The notes under the pieces were generated by a model that was given only the letters and a program-made list of their open reading frames with translations, was not told where the DNA came from and did not search any database. A stretch of 64,000 nucleotides of DNA from Streptomyces cavernae (lineage in GTDB: Bacteria; Actinomycetota; Actinomycetes; Streptomycetales; Streptomycetaceae): NCBI RefSeq assembly GCF_004023625.1, contig NZ_RPDJ01000020.1, positions 179,155 through 243,154 on the forward strand. Reading direction: 5' to 3'. A program made the translations under genes and the position numbers. Shown piece after piece: positions 34,541 through 43,526 of this stretch. Numbering within the stretch: position 1 is the stretch's first letter; every line of letters begins with the position of its first letter.

Positions 34541-34640
34541 GCCCAAAACGGTCCAGGAACCGCTCAGGGAAGCGGTCGAGGAACCGGCCACCGGAAAGCG
34601 GTCAGGAAAGCCGTCGGGAAAGCGGTCAGGAACTGACCTA
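34541..34640. repeat. Degenerate GGAAAGCGGTCAGG-type tandem repeats
   Basis: The core (G)GAA(A/C)(G/C)CGGTC(A/G)GG recurs about six times at 15-22 bp spacing, ending just upstream of the AlkZ-like gene. No gene seen. Confidence 0.55.
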
Positions 34641-34662
34641 TTGGGCGGTTAGCGTGCGCCTC

Positions 34663-35811
34663 ATGAGGATCACTTGGGAGCAGGCGAGCGCACGACGGCT
34701 GGAGCGGCAGTTCCTGAGCGCCCCGGGGGTGAAGGTGTCGGTCGCCGAGGTCGTCGAGGAGATGCTCGGCGCGCACGCACAGGTGATGTCGGCGGCCGAA
34801 CTCTCGGTGGGAGTACGCCTCGCCGGGGTGACCCGGCAGGACGTGCGGGCGGCGCTGGGGGAGGAGCGCTCGCTGGTGAAGACGTTCGGTCCGCGCGGCA
34901 CGATCCACCTCCTGCCCTCCGCCGGGCTCCCCGTCTGGAGCGGTGCGCTGTCCGCGCTTCCGGCGGCGCCGAGCCCGTTCGCGCCGGAGATCCGGCTCAC
35001 CGCCGGGCAGACCGAGGAGGTGGTCGCGGCGATCGGTGACGCGCTGGAGGGGGCTTCGCTGACGATCGACGAGCTGACCGCGGAGGTCGTGGCACGCACC
35101 GGTCCCTGGGCGGGCGACGAGGTGATGCCGGCGTTCCAGACGATGTGGCCGCGCTGGCGACAGGTGATGCACCTCGCGGGCCACGCCGGCGTGCTGTGCT
35201 TCGGACCCAACCGGGGGCGCAAGGTCACCTACACGCGCCCGCCGCGGTTCACCCCGCTGCCCGCGAACGCGGCCGTCTCGCTGCTCGTACGCGAACATCT
35301 GCGGTCCTACGGCCCGGCCACGCCGGCGCACTTCGCCAAGTGGCTGGGGACGTCGCGGAGTTGGGCCGCCGAGGTGTTCGCCTCGCTCGCCTCCGCCGGG
35401 GAGATCGAACGGGTCGACTTCGCACCGGTCGACGGGCCGGCGTGGGTGGTCACGGGCGACACCGGCTTCCCCGCGTCGGCCCCGCGCGGGGTGCGGCTGC
35501 TGCCGTACTTCGACGCCTACGGGATCGCCGCGCAGCCACGGGAGTCGCTGTTCCCCGGTGTGGCCTACGAGCGGGCGCTGGCGCGGGGACAGGCCGGCAA
35601 CTATCCGGTGGTGCTGGTGGACGGGGTGGTCGCCGGGGTGTGGCACCAGCGCCGGCAGGGGCGGCGTACGACAGTGACCGTGGAGCTCTTCGGTGAACTG
35701 ACGGGCGCTCGACGGCGGGAGTTGGAGGCGCAGGCCGAGCGGGTGGGGGAAGTGCTCGAGGCACGGGCCGAGTTGGTGTTGGGCGCGGTGACGGTGGGCC
35801 CCCACGCCTAG
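34663..35811 (+). CDS. Winged-helix DNA-binding protein, AlkZ/YcaQ (HTH_42) superfamily
   Basis: ATG 34663 (382 residues) lies 7 nt after a TAGCGT -10-like hexamer with no ribosome-binding site, so it is probably leaderless. The fold matches the HTH_42 family: an N-terminal FGPRGTIHLLPSAGLPVW, PRWRQVMHLAGHAGVLCFGP, and a C-terminal LLPYFDAYGIAAQPRESLFP. AlkZ, the azinomycin resistance glycosylase, uses a QxQ motif near residues 37-39. Here residues 38-40 read HAQ. If functional, it would excise bulky or cross-linked DNA adducts; it may instead be a non-enzymatic DNA binder. The stop codon abuts that of the convergent methyltransferase gene. Confidence 0.8.
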   Translation: MRITWEQASARRLERQFLSAPGVKVSVAEVVEEMLGAHAQVMSAAELSVGVRLAGVTRQDVRAALGEERSLVKTFGPRGTIHLLPSAGLPVWSGALSALPAAPSPFAPEIRLTAGQTEEVVAAIGDALEGASLTIDELTAEVVARTGPWAGDEVMPAFQTMWPRWRQVMHLAGHAGVLCFGPNRGRKVTYTRPPRFTPLPANAAVSLLVREHLRSYGPATPAHFAKWLGTSRSWAAEVFASLASAGEIERVDFAPVDGPAWVVTGDTGFPASAPRGVRLLPYFDAYGIAAQPRESLFPGVAYERALARGQAGNYPVVLVDGVVAGVWHQRRQGRRTTVTVELFGELTGARRRELEAQAERVGEVLEARAELVLGAVTVGPHA

Positions 35812-36624
35812 TCAGTCCTGGGCCGGTTTGCGGGCCTCGATCAGGAAGCGTGCGCTGTGCGCGACGAAGGGCCCGTCCGCCTCGATCCGCTCGTGCAGGG
35901 TCCTGAGCCGGGGCTCGTGCGCCGCGACCGTGAAGTCCGGCACGATCCAGATCACCTTGCGCAGGAAGTGGATCACGGCCCCGATGTCGTGGAACTCCAT
36001 GCGCAGCCGCTCGGAGCGCAGGTCGACAACCTCGAGGCCCGCGGACTCGGCCGCCGCCCGCGCAGCCTCCGGGTCGCGCCCACGCCGTACCTCCTCCGGC
36101 TGCGGGCCGAGGAAGTACTCGGTGAGTTCGAAGACGCTGGCCGGGCCGACCTGCTGGGAGAAGTACGTGCCGCCGGGGCGGAGCACCCGGGCGATCTCCG
36201 GCCAGTCGGTGGACACCGGATGGCGGCTGACCACCAGGTCGAAGGCCTCGTCCGCGAACGGCAGCGGCGCGTCCTCGGGTGTGCCGACCACGGCGACGCC
36301 GAGCGGGTGCAGCAGGGCGGTGGCCTTGGCCACGTTCAGCGGCCAGCCCTCGGTGGCGATGGTGAGCGGGGGCAGCCGGGGCGCGGAGGCGAGGACTTCG
36401 CCGCCGCCGGTCTGGATGTCGAGCGCGGCATCGGCCCGCGCCAGGCGTTCGCCCATCGCGCGCGCGTACCCCCACGACGGCCGTTCCTCTGTGGCGCGGC
36501 CCGCGAACCAGGAGAAGTCCCAGCCGTCCACGGACTCTGACTCGGCCTCTGCGACGAGGTCTTGGTAGGTACGAGCGGGGGTCTCGGTCGTTGATTCTTC
36601 GCCGGCTCTGTTGTCAGTGGCCAT
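35812..36624 (-). CDS. SAM-dependent methyltransferase (class I)
   Basis: ATG 36624 (270 residues) has AGGGA 8 nt upstream. The frame is open further but overlaps the divergent gene. Motif I is degenerate: ADAALDIQTGGGEVLASAP instead of the usual DxGxGxG. ATALLHPLGVAVVGTPEDAP, AFDLVVSRHPVSTDWPEIAR and VLRPGGTYFSQQVGP are recognisable. It resembles rRNA-methylase or UbiE-like proteins of unknown substrate. The neighbouring divergent DinB start is only 16 bp away. Confidence 0.82.
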   Translation of the reverse strand: MATDNRAGEESTTETPARTYQDLVAEAESESVDGWDFSWFAGRATEERPSWGYARAMGERLARADAALDIQTGGGEVLASAPRLPPLTIATEGWPLNVAKATALLHPLGVAVVGTPEDAPLPFADEAFDLVVSRHPVSTDWPEIARVLRPGGTYFSQQVGPASVFELTEYFLGPQPEEVRRGRDPEAARAAAESAGLEVVDLRSERLRMEFHDIGAVIHFLRKVIWIVPDFTVAAHEPRLRTLHERIEADGPFVAHSARFLIEARKPAQD

Positions 36625-36640
36625 TGCTACGTTCCCTGTC

Positions 36641-37168
36641 ATGACGAATCCTCTGGTCAGAAAGGTCCCGTTCACCGGCGGCGAGAAGGAGAGCCTGCTC
36701 GCGAGCCTGGACCGGCACCGGGACACGGTGTTGTGGAAGCTGGAGGACCTGGACGAGGAGCAGGTCAGGCGGAGCATGACGCCGTCCGGGACCAATCTGC
36801 TGGGCCTGGTCAAGCACCTCGCGTCCGTGGAGTACGGGTGGCTCTGCACCACGTTCGGCCGGGAGGCCGAGCCGCTCTGGTTCGACCCGTGGAAGAGCGA
36901 GGACATGAGCGCCGGGCCCGGCGACACCACGGCACGGATAGTCGACTTCTACGGACGGGCCCGCGCGGCCGCGGACCGTACCATCGCCGAACTCTCGCTG
37001 GACGATGTCGGCACGTCCTGGAGCGGGACCACGGTGTCACTGCGCTGGGTCCTCATCCGGATGGTGGAGGAGACGGCGCGGCACGCCGGCCACATGGACA
37101 TCCTGCGCGAGCTGATCGACGGTTCGACCGGCGACCACCGCCCGGCCCCACAGGGCGGACCTCACTGA
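36641..37168 (+). CDS. DinB-family protein (DUF664)
   Basis: ATG 36641 (175 residues) follows TACGTT at a distance of 7 nt, so the message may be leaderless. The DinB four-helix pattern is visible: LLASLDRHRDTVLWKLEDLD, GLVKHLASVEYGWLCTTFG with His59, and VEETARHAGHMDILRELIDG with two histidines that complete a metal site. In actinobacteria such proteins include mycothiol-dependent transferases, so a thiol-transfer or detoxification role is possible but not shown. It shares a very short divergent control region with the methyltransferase gene. Confidence 0.85.
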   Translation: MTNPLVRKVPFTGGEKESLLASLDRHRDTVLWKLEDLDEEQVRRSMTPSGTNLLGLVKHLASVEYGWLCTTFGREAEPLWFDPWKSEDMSAGPGDTTARIVDFYGRARAAADRTIAELSLDDVGTSWSGTTVSLRWVLIRMVEETARHAGHMDILRELIDGSTGDHRPAPQGGPH

Positions 37169-37197
37169 GCCGGTCCGCCCGGTCGCGCACAACACCC

Positions 37198-38070
37198 CTA
37201 GGGCACCAAGGGGCGGACCTCCTCAGCCACGAAACGTACGAAGCCCTCCGGGTCCGGTTCGTCGGCGGTGGGCTGGAGGATCACGGTGTCGGCGCCGGCG
37301 TCGACCAGGCGCTGGACGGCCTTGGCGACCGTTCCGGCGTCGCCCGCGGCCCCCAGGCCGGGCGTCTTGTCCACGCCCATCGCGGCGAGTTCGGTCCTGA
37401 GACGGGCGGCGGCGTCGGGACCGGTGGCGGTGAGGAGGTAGACGACCACGCGGTGGGGATCGGTGCGACCGGCTGCCGCGCGGCCCTCGTCGATGATCCG
37501 GCGGGCCTCCAATACGCCGTTCGGCGAGGCGACGGCGTCGAGCAGAGTGCCGTCGGCGGCCTCCCCGGACAGGCGCAGTGTGCGCGGGCCCCTGGCGCCG
37601 GTGAGTACCTCAGGAGCGGTGGGGGGCGGCCAGTCGAGGGCGACGTCGTCGAGCTTCACATAGCGGCCGTCGGTGGTGACGTGTTCACCGCGCAGCAGGG
37701 CCCGTAGCGCGTCGAGATACTCGCGCAGGAGGGTGACCGGGGACGCGGCGCGAGCGCCGACCTGTCCCATCCAGTCCTGCACGCCATGCCCGACGGTGAG
37801 CGTGAACCGCCCCGGGAAGAGCCGGTCCAGGGTGGCGGTCTCCATGGCGGTGAGGGCGACGTTGCGCAGGGGTACGGGGACCAGTCCGAGGCCGACCCGC
37901 AGCCGCTCGGTCCAGGCGAGCGCGGTGGACGCCGTGGCGATGCCGCTCTCCAGGAAGCAGTCCTCCCACAGCCAGAGCTCCTCCAGCCCCGCCGCTTCTG
38001 CGGTACGCACGATGTCGCGGAGCTTTTCGGGCGGGAGTTGCGGCCGGAACACGGCACCGAGGGCAGTCAT
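37198..38070 (-). CDS. LLM-class flavin-dependent (probably F420) oxidoreductase
   Basis: This 290-residue protein starts at ATG 38070. It has the bacterial luciferase-like TIM-barrel pattern: LRDIVRTAEAAGLEELWLWE, ATASTALAWTERLRVGLGLV, DRLFPGRFTLTVGHGVQDWM and VVVYLLTATGPDAAARL. Many actinobacterial members of this length use coenzyme F420 rather than FMN. The substrate is unknown. It is convergent with the DinB gene. Confidence 0.88.
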   Translation of the reverse strand: MTALGAVFRPQLPPEKLRDIVRTAEAAGLEELWLWEDCFLESGIATASTALAWTERLRVGLGLVPVPLRNVALTAMETATLDRLFPGRFTLTVGHGVQDWMGQVGARAASPVTLLREYLDALRALLRGEHVTTDGRYVKLDDVALDWPPPTAPEVLTGARGPRTLRLSGEAADGTLLDAVASPNGVLEARRIIDEGRAAAGRTDPHRVVVYLLTATGPDAAARLRTELAAMGVDKTPGLGAAGDAGTVAKAVQRLVDAGADTVILQPTADEPDPEGFVRFVAEEVRPLVP

Positions 38071-38130
38071 GCACTCTTCCTAACCCGGGGGCTCGGGCAG
38101 GACAACCGCTTTTCGCCCGGCTCACGGAGA

Positions 38131-38430
38131 TCAGTCGCCGAGGCGGTGGGCCAGCCCCGGGTAGTCGACGACGAGTCCGTCCGGATCGAAGGTCAGGTCG
38201 CTGCGGAAGTCGCTGTCGAGGGACGTGAAGCGGACGCGGTGCGGGGCGAGGTGGGTGTAGCGCTGCGGGGACGGGCTCACGGTGAGGTCGGGGACGGACA
38301 CCCAGGCCATCAGGAAGTCGCGCTCCCCGGGAGTGCGGTGCAGGCTGTGGCGGAGCACGGGCATGGTGTTGGTGAGCGGGCACAGTCCGAGGTCGCAGTC
38401 GAGGGCGCCGTCCAGTTCGGGCCGGTGGCG
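38131..38430 (-). pseudogene. Remnant of a glycolipid-binding-domain gene (3' part)
   Basis: The minus-strand frame reads PELDGALDCDLGLCPLTNTM, then PVLRHSLHRTPGERDFLMAW, and ends with LTFDPDGLVVDYPGLAHRLG plus one residue. This is the C-terminal half of the putative glycolipid-binding family (PF06475). The N-terminal half is missing: upstream of about 38430 the frame has no related sequence and the DNA belongs instead to a lipoprotein gene in another frame. A 77-residue product from ATG 38364 could still be made but would be half a domain. Confidence 0.7.
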
Positions 38431-38768
38431 ATCGCCTCGCCTTTGGGATCGGTACCCGTGGTAGCGGCGTCAACGGACCGCATGCGCTCGGCGCTGTCCG
38501 ACAGCACGGCGTCCTTGACCTCGTCTCCGGTCTTCGCGTCCTCGAAGGTCAACTTCAGATCCGACGGCAACTCGATCTTCGGACGGCCGGCCTCCGCGGC
38601 TCCACCCGCACTCGGTGAAGCCGACCTCGACGTCCCGCTCCCCGTATCGGCCCCCGCGATCTTGTCATTGTCCTTCGATGACCCGTCACCGCTCCCGCCG
38701 CAGGCGGCAAGTAGCACGGTCGCAGTTGCGACAAGTGCGGCAGCAACGGGCAAAGTGCGGCGCTTCAC
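38310..38768 (-). pseudogene. Truncated lipoprotein gene, 3' end replaced
   Basis: GTG 38768 has GGGGAG 6-7 nt upstream and starts a clear lipoprotein signal: KRRTLPVAAALVATATVLL followed by the lipobox LAAC. The mature part (ELPSDLKLTFEDAKTGDEVK, ERMRSVDAA) stays convincing up to about GEAIA. There the sequence runs, out of frame, into the glycolipid-binding gene and reaches a stop at 38310. The change in coding frame near 38425-38440 marks a deletion that joined the two genes. The intact lipoprotein would be longer. Confidence 0.65.
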
Positions 38769-39074
38769 AACGGACTCCCCGTGAGACGAGAGTGGCGTCA
38801 AGGGCCCCGACGCTATCCCTGAGGCCTCTGGTTCCGCCACACCCGCCGGCCTTCCCGTGGAACTCAAGTGCCCCATAAGTTCGCGTGTGCACAGTTCAGT
38901 TGACGGCAGGTCGACGGGCAGCCTCACTCGTCCGGGGCTGAGTAGCGTCCGCCGTCTTATCTGAGTAGTGCAACTCATGCCGCGTCACCTGCGTCCCCGA
39001 CAGAGTGGTGATCGGTCCTCCGGCGCACCGGCACGGAAAGGGCCCCATCCTCGACCAACAGATCGGAGAACAAC
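38769..39074. other. Intergenic region, no gene seen
   Basis: This 306-bp divergent spacer lies between the truncated lipoprotein gene and the small membrane protein gene. It holds the GGGGAG ribosome-binding site of the former and GGAG upstream of the latter. No conserved structure was recognised. Confidence 0.4.
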
Positions 39075-39416
39075 GTGAGTTCCTCCAGCCGCAGCCGTGC
39101 CGTCCTCGCTCTCGCCGTGAACAACTGGCTGTCCCGCGGATACCTGGCCGCAGTGGTCCTCACAGCCGGATACGCGCTCTACGAGGACCTTTTCGTGGCG
39201 CAGACCGACGCTTCCATGGCCTATGTCGTGCCCTTGTTGCTGACCGCCCCGCTGAACATGCTGTTCATGGTCGCGCTCGGCTGGATACCCACCGACGCCC
39301 CCTTCTACCTGGGGATCGCGGTGGGCGCGCTCGTGAACGCCGGCATCCTGGGCGCGGTCGTCAGCGCCGTCCACAAGCGTCGGGCGTCGTCGGTGCGTCC
39401 CGTCACCAGCACCTGA
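39075..39416 (+). CDS. Small membrane protein (SCO4225-like)
   Basis: GTG 39075 (113 residues) has GGAG 6 nt upstream. Three hydrophobic segments are visible: GYLAAVVLTAGYALYEDLF, YVVPLLLTAPLNMLFMVAL and FYLGIAVGALVNAGILGAVV. The order and the TDASMA motif in the first loop resemble the SCO4225 family of streptomycete membrane proteins, from memory. No function is known. Confidence 0.7.
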   Translation: MSSSSRSRAVLALAVNNWLSRGYLAAVVLTAGYALYEDLFVAQTDASMAYVVPLLLTAPLNMLFMVALGWIPTDAPFYLGIAVGALVNAGILGAVVSAVHKRRASSVRPVTST

Positions 39417-39441
39417 GCTGAGTGACGCCTATCAGAGACAG

Positions 39442-41751
39442 TCAGTTCGTGGTGGCAGGCGACGGCTTGGCCTCCGGACGATCCGGACTCACGGAGAAGG
39501 CCGTGTCGCCGGCCACCGCCACGATCGCGTCCTGGACGAGCAGCACACGCGGATCCTGAGACGAGTCCCCCGGGTCGTCCAGCGCGGCCGTGCGCCAACG
39601 CTCCGCTCCGGTCTTGCTGTTCAGCGCCAGCAGTCGGCCGAAGCGGTTGGCGAAGTAGACGCTGTCGTACTTCGCCGACACCACCGGCTGCGACAGGCTC
39701 TCCAACTCCGTAACCTGCCGCCACAGTTGTTTGCCGTCGGCGGCCGACACAGCGGTGACCGTTCCGTTCTCTTCCACGAAGTAGACGACGCCGTCGGCCA
39801 GGGTGGCAGTGCCGCCCTGTGCTTTCGCCAGCGGCACCTCCTTGACGGCGCCTGCGGTCGGGTGCACCCGCAGCAGTGCCTTGTACTTGACGCTCCCGGC
39901 TCCCGTCTCTTCCTTCTGTTCCTCGGGAACGCCGAACAGGAGCCATCCGCCGACGACGCCGAGCGGCTTCGCCGCCGGGGCAACCTGCGCGAGGTCGCGC
40001 CGGTTGCCGTCGGTCGCGTTGAGCCGCAGCAGGCTGCCCGAGGTCTTGCCGGCATCGTCGTCCGGCATGCACAGGCCGTACGGGGCGTCGCCCAGTACCG
40101 CCGGCCCGCAGGACGAGCCCGCCGGCGCCGACGCCGACGACCTCCACAGTTCCTCGCCCGATGCCCCGTAGGCCACGAACTCCTTCCCGGAGTCCGACAG
40201 CGTCACGAGTCCGCGGCTGAACAGGTACGCCTCACCCGGTTCCCCGCCGACGCGGTGCGACCACCGCTGTCGCCCGGTCTCGGCGTCCAGTGCCGCCACC
40301 CGCAGGACCTGTGTGCCAGCGGTGAAATCCGGCAGTTGGTAGACGTAGACGAGCCCGTCCCGGACGCCGATGGGCAGCGTCGCCTGCAGATCGATGCCGG
40401 ACTGCCACCGGACACGGCCCGAGGCGGTGTCGATCCCGGCGACCGTGAAGTTCGAACCGGCGCAGTACAGAGCGTTTCCGCCCGTCGCACACCAGGAGGC
40501 CGCGTAGAAGAAGGCGGTGTCCCCGGCGGCGCGGACCAGGGGTGTCCGCCAGGACCGCCAGTCGGCGGGCAGCGCCGCGGTGGGCGAGCCGCCGGTGGAA
40601 TCGGATGTGGACGCAGATGCGGACGGGGGCCCGGACGCGGAGGGCCCCTTCGAGGCCGTGGTCCTGCTCGACGCGAGGTTCGTCGCCGTGATGCTCATCC
40701 CGGTGACGGCCACGGCCGCGGCGAGGGCGATGAGAATCCGCCGTCGCCGGCTTCCGGGCCGGGATCCGGAGGCCGTGTCATCCGTCGCCGCGTGGGCGTC
40801 TCCGCGTCGTGGTCCGGGGCGAGGCGGGGAAACCCGGGGATCACCCGGCCCTGAGAGGGATTCGGCTACGGGTGCAGGCGCGGATGCGGGTGCGGGCGCG
40901 GATGCGGGCGCCGCTCCCGGTGGGACCGGCGGGCCGTCATCCGGCAGTGTCTGCAGCAAGCGCTGCAGTTCGGCCAGTCCGGGCCGGTCTGCCGGGTCCT
41001 TCTCCAGGCAGCGTTCGGCGATGCCGCGGAGTGGTTCCGGGACGCCGTCGAGGACCGGCGCCTCGTACATCACCTGGTAGCCCATCATGTAGGGGCTGTC
41101 CGCGTTGAACGGGCCCTCGCCGGTGGCCGCGAACACCAGTACCGACCCCAGCGAGAACACGTCCGAGGCGGCGGTGACGTCCCGCGGGGCGGCGAACTGC
41201 TCCGGGGACATGAAGCGCGGGGTGCCGATCAGGCGGCCGGTGACGGTGAGGGTCTCGTTGTCGGCGGCGCGTGAGATGCCGAAGTCGATCACGCGCGGTC
41301 CGTCCTCGGCCATCAGGACGTTGCTGGGTTTCAGGTCCCGGTGTACCAGGCCCGCCTGGTGGATGTCCCGCAGTGCCTCGGCCAGGCCCAGGCCCAGCGA
41401 GCGCAGCTTCCACCCGCTCAACGGGCCCTGCTCCTCCACGAGATCCGCCAGCGTCCGGCCCGGAACGAAGAGCGTCGCCATCCACGGCTGTTCGGCGTCG
41501 GGGTCGGCGTCCACGACGGGGGCGGTGAACGCCCCGCTCACCCGGCGGGCCGCGGCGACCTCCTGTCGGAAACGGGCCCGGAACTCCTCGTCCTTCGCGA
41601 ACTGTCCGTGCACCACCTTGACCGCGACCTGCCGGCCCGAGAGCGAGAGTCCCAGGTAGACGACGCCCATGCCGCCACTGCCCAGCTGGCCGATCAGCTG
41701 GTAGTCGCCTATCGACCCGACGGACTGCCCATCCTCCGAGTTCAGCGACAT
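39442..41751 (-). CDS. Membrane Ser/Thr protein kinase with PQQ-type beta-propeller
   Basis: I use ATG 41751 (769 residues), 8 nt after AAGGTG; an in-frame start at 41769 is less likely. The kinase domain (about 17-275) has GQLGSGGMGVVYLG, Lys45 in VAVKVV, HRDLKPSN at 137-144, DFG at 156-158 and GTPRFMSPEQ. A Pro/Ala linker (APASAPAPASAPAPV) follows, then one membrane segment near 336-356 (ILIALAAAVAVTGMSITA). The extracytoplasmic C-terminal half carries PQQ/WD-like repeats (DTASGRVRWQSGI, DAETGRQRWSHRV, SAADGKQLWRQV, NSKTGAERWRTA). It probably senses an extracellular ligand or wall component and phosphorylates cytosolic targets. Confidence 0.92.
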   Translation of the reverse strand: MSLNSEDGQSVGSIGDYQLIGQLGSGGMGVVYLGLSLSGRQVAVKVVHGQFAKDEEFRARFRQEVAAARRVSGAFTAPVVDADPDAEQPWMATLFVPGRTLADLVEEQGPLSGWKLRSLGLGLAEALRDIHQAGLVHRDLKPSNVLMAEDGPRVIDFGISRAADNETLTVTGRLIGTPRFMSPEQFAAPRDVTAASDVFSLGSVLVFAATGEGPFNADSPYMMGYQVMYEAPVLDGVPEPLRGIAERCLEKDPADRPGLAELQRLLQTLPDDGPPVPPGAAPASAPAPASAPAPVAESLSGPGDPRVSPPRPGPRRGDAHAATDDTASGSRPGSRRRRILIALAAAVAVTGMSITATNLASSRTTASKGPSASGPPSASASTSDSTGGSPTAALPADWRSWRTPLVRAAGDTAFFYAASWCATGGNALYCAGSNFTVAGIDTASGRVRWQSGIDLQATLPIGVRDGLVYVYQLPDFTAGTQVLRVAALDAETGRQRWSHRVGGEPGEAYLFSRGLVTLSDSGKEFVAYGASGEELWRSSASAPAGSSCGPAVLGDAPYGLCMPDDDAGKTSGSLLRLNATDGNRRDLAQVAPAAKPLGVVGGWLLFGVPEEQKEETGAGSVKYKALLRVHPTAGAVKEVPLAKAQGGTATLADGVVYFVEENGTVTAVSAADGKQLWRQVTELESLSQPVVSAKYDSVYFANRFGRLLALNSKTGAERWRTAALDDPGDSSQDPRVLLVQDAIVAVAGDTAFSVSPDRPEAKPSPATTN

Positions 41752-41946
41752 TGCCGTCACCTTTTCCAATCCCAGGTACCACAGGGGTAGTTGTGGCGCT
41801 CAGCGTAAACGGTGTCCCTGAGGGGCGAGTGCGGGTTCCGCAGTGTGGGAATCCGGGCGCGGCGGAACGGTGAGGGTGCTCCCGTGGGCGGCGGCCGTGA
41901 CGCCTACAGAGGTGCTGGAACCTCCTACTCCCGTGAGCCCACGCAC

Positions 41947-42423
41947 TCACCGTGGAAGCGTCGCCCACATCCGGGTCCCCGTGTTCGGTTCCGCCGCTTC
42001 CTCGAAGCCCCAGTCGCCGCCGGCCTCGCGTACGACGCAGGCGAGCAGGCGCAGGTGCGCTCGGCGGCGGGCGTCACAGGCCGCGGTGAGGCGCGGGTTG
42101 ATGTGGCGCGGGTGGGTGTCGAAGACGGTCACTCTCAGCGTGCCGTCCCGGTAGCGCAGCGAGACATACAGTTCCGCTCCCGGCGCGAACCGGCAGGCGC
42201 AGGCCGTCAGTTCGGCGACCACCTGGACCGCGGCGTCCGTCATGTCCCGCAGGCCGTGGACGGCGAGGACCGCGTGGGTCGCCGCACGGGCGACGCGCGG
42301 GCTCGACAGGGCTGCCGGGAGAGTGAGGCTGTACGTCAGTTCCTCCGGGCCGGGCGGGACCGAGGTCTCCGCGAGGGTGGGTACGAGGCAGGCGGCGCCG
42401 GTGGCGGGCCTGGCAACTCCCAT
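41947..42423 (-). CDS. Anti-sigma-type ATP-binding protein (HATPase_c)
   Basis: This 158-residue protein starts at ATG 42423. The core TDAAVQVVAELTACACRF stands in the N-box position, with VVAELTACA replacing the usual VSELVTNA. DGTLRVTVFDTHP is followed by a final segment with GTRMWATLPR. The N-box asparagine is not evident, so ATP binding may be weakened. Genes of this type next to an XRE/DUF5753 regulator and a DUF397 gene are a recurrent streptomycete module (abaA/whiJ-like); the module often modulates development or antibiotic production. Confidence 0.75.
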   Translation of the reverse strand: MGVARPATGAACLVPTLAETSVPPGPEELTYSLTLPAALSSPRVARAATHAVLAVHGLRDMTDAAVQVVAELTACACRFAPGAELYVSLRYRDGTLRVTVFDTHPRHINPRLTAACDARRRAHLRLLACVVREAGGDWGFEEAAEPNTGTRMWATLPR

Positions 42424-42664
42424 GGTGGACGTGGGGGCTTGTACGTACTCGCAGGACCCGGTGGCCTGTCTCCCCGACGCGGACCCACCCCTCCCGGGGG
42501 AGGAGCGTGCGGGCAGGCTCGCGTGATGCGCTTCCGGAAACCATACGTAAGCGGATGGCTACAGAATGTAGGCTCGCGAGCGTCAACGTGTCCAGCCGAG
42601 TGGAGATAATTACCCCCACGGTGTCGCTGGGCTGAGCACCAACCACAGCACCAGAAGGGGCAGC

Positions 42665-43516
42665 ATGTCGACGAGGACCACGCCGACCGAGCGGCAAAGA
42701 CGGCTGGGCGCCGAGTTGCGCAAGATGCGCACGGCGGCGGGCGCGAGCACTGAGTACGCGGCCGGCCTGCTCGGGATCGACCGAACACGGCTGTCCAACA
42801 TGGAATCGGGGATCCGCCCGTTCTCGCCCGAGCGCGTACAGACCCTGGCATGCAACTACGCATGCTCGAACGCACAGTACGTCGCAGCCCTGGTCGCCAT
42901 GGCCAAGAATCCGGAGAAGGGCTGGTGGGAACGCCATCGAGGCACCTTGCCCGCAGGTCTGCTGGACATCGCCGAGTTGGAGTGGCACGCCGCCCGGGTC
43001 AGGACCGCGCAGATCATGCACGTACCGGGCCTGCTGCAGACGGAGGACTACGCTCGCGGGGTCTTCGCCGCCGTTCTGCCGCCGCTGTCACGACTTGAGG
43101 TCGAGTTGCGGGTCGCCCACCGCATGGAGCGTCAACAGGTCTTCGATCGACCCGAGCCGCTGCCGTACATCGCGTACGTACACGAAGCCGCACTGCGCAT
43201 GCCCTACGGAGGCACCGACGTGATGCGGGAGCAGTTGGCGCATCTTGCCGCCGCGTCCGAGCGCGAAAGCGTCGAAGTGCGTGTCATCCCGACTCAGGTG
43301 GGCGGGTTCCCCGGGGCCGGGCACGCCCTGCTGTACGCGGACGGGGTGGTGGCCCAACTCGACACGGTGCAACTCGACTCCGCACATGGCCCGGAGTTCA
43401 CTCATGCCGAAGCGCAACTCAACAAGTACCGTGCTCACTTGGACTGGATGGAGCGCGCGGCACTGCCGTCCCGGGCATCCCGCGAGCTCATCCGCAAGGT
43501 CGCCCGCGAGCTGTAG
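42665..43516 (+). CDS. XRE-family regulator with DUF5753 domain (WhiJ-like)
   Basis: This 283-residue protein starts at ATG 42665. Residues about 12-70 form the helix-turn-helix (LGAELRKMRTAAGASTEYAA, LLGIDRTRLSNMESGIRPF). The DUF5753 domain follows: WWERHRGTLPAGLLDIAELE, VPGLLQTEDYARGVFAA and VEVRVIPTQVGGFPGAGHAL. DUF397 is encoded 10 bp downstream and the HATPase gene is divergent, completing the typical trio. In WhiJ systems the DUF397 partner relieves repression by the regulator. Confidence 0.9.
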   Translation: MSTRTTPTERQRRLGAELRKMRTAAGASTEYAAGLLGIDRTRLSNMESGIRPFSPERVQTLACNYACSNAQYVAALVAMAKNPEKGWWERHRGTLPAGLLDIAELEWHAARVRTAQIMHVPGLLQTEDYARGVFAAVLPPLSRLEVELRVAHRMERQQVFDRPEPLPYIAYVHEAALRMPYGGTDVMREQLAHLAAASERESVEVRVIPTQVGGFPGAGHALLYADGVVAQLDTVQLDSAHGPEFTHAEAQLNKYRAHLDWMERAALPSRASRELIRKVAREL

Positions 43517-43526
43517 GAGAGCCACC

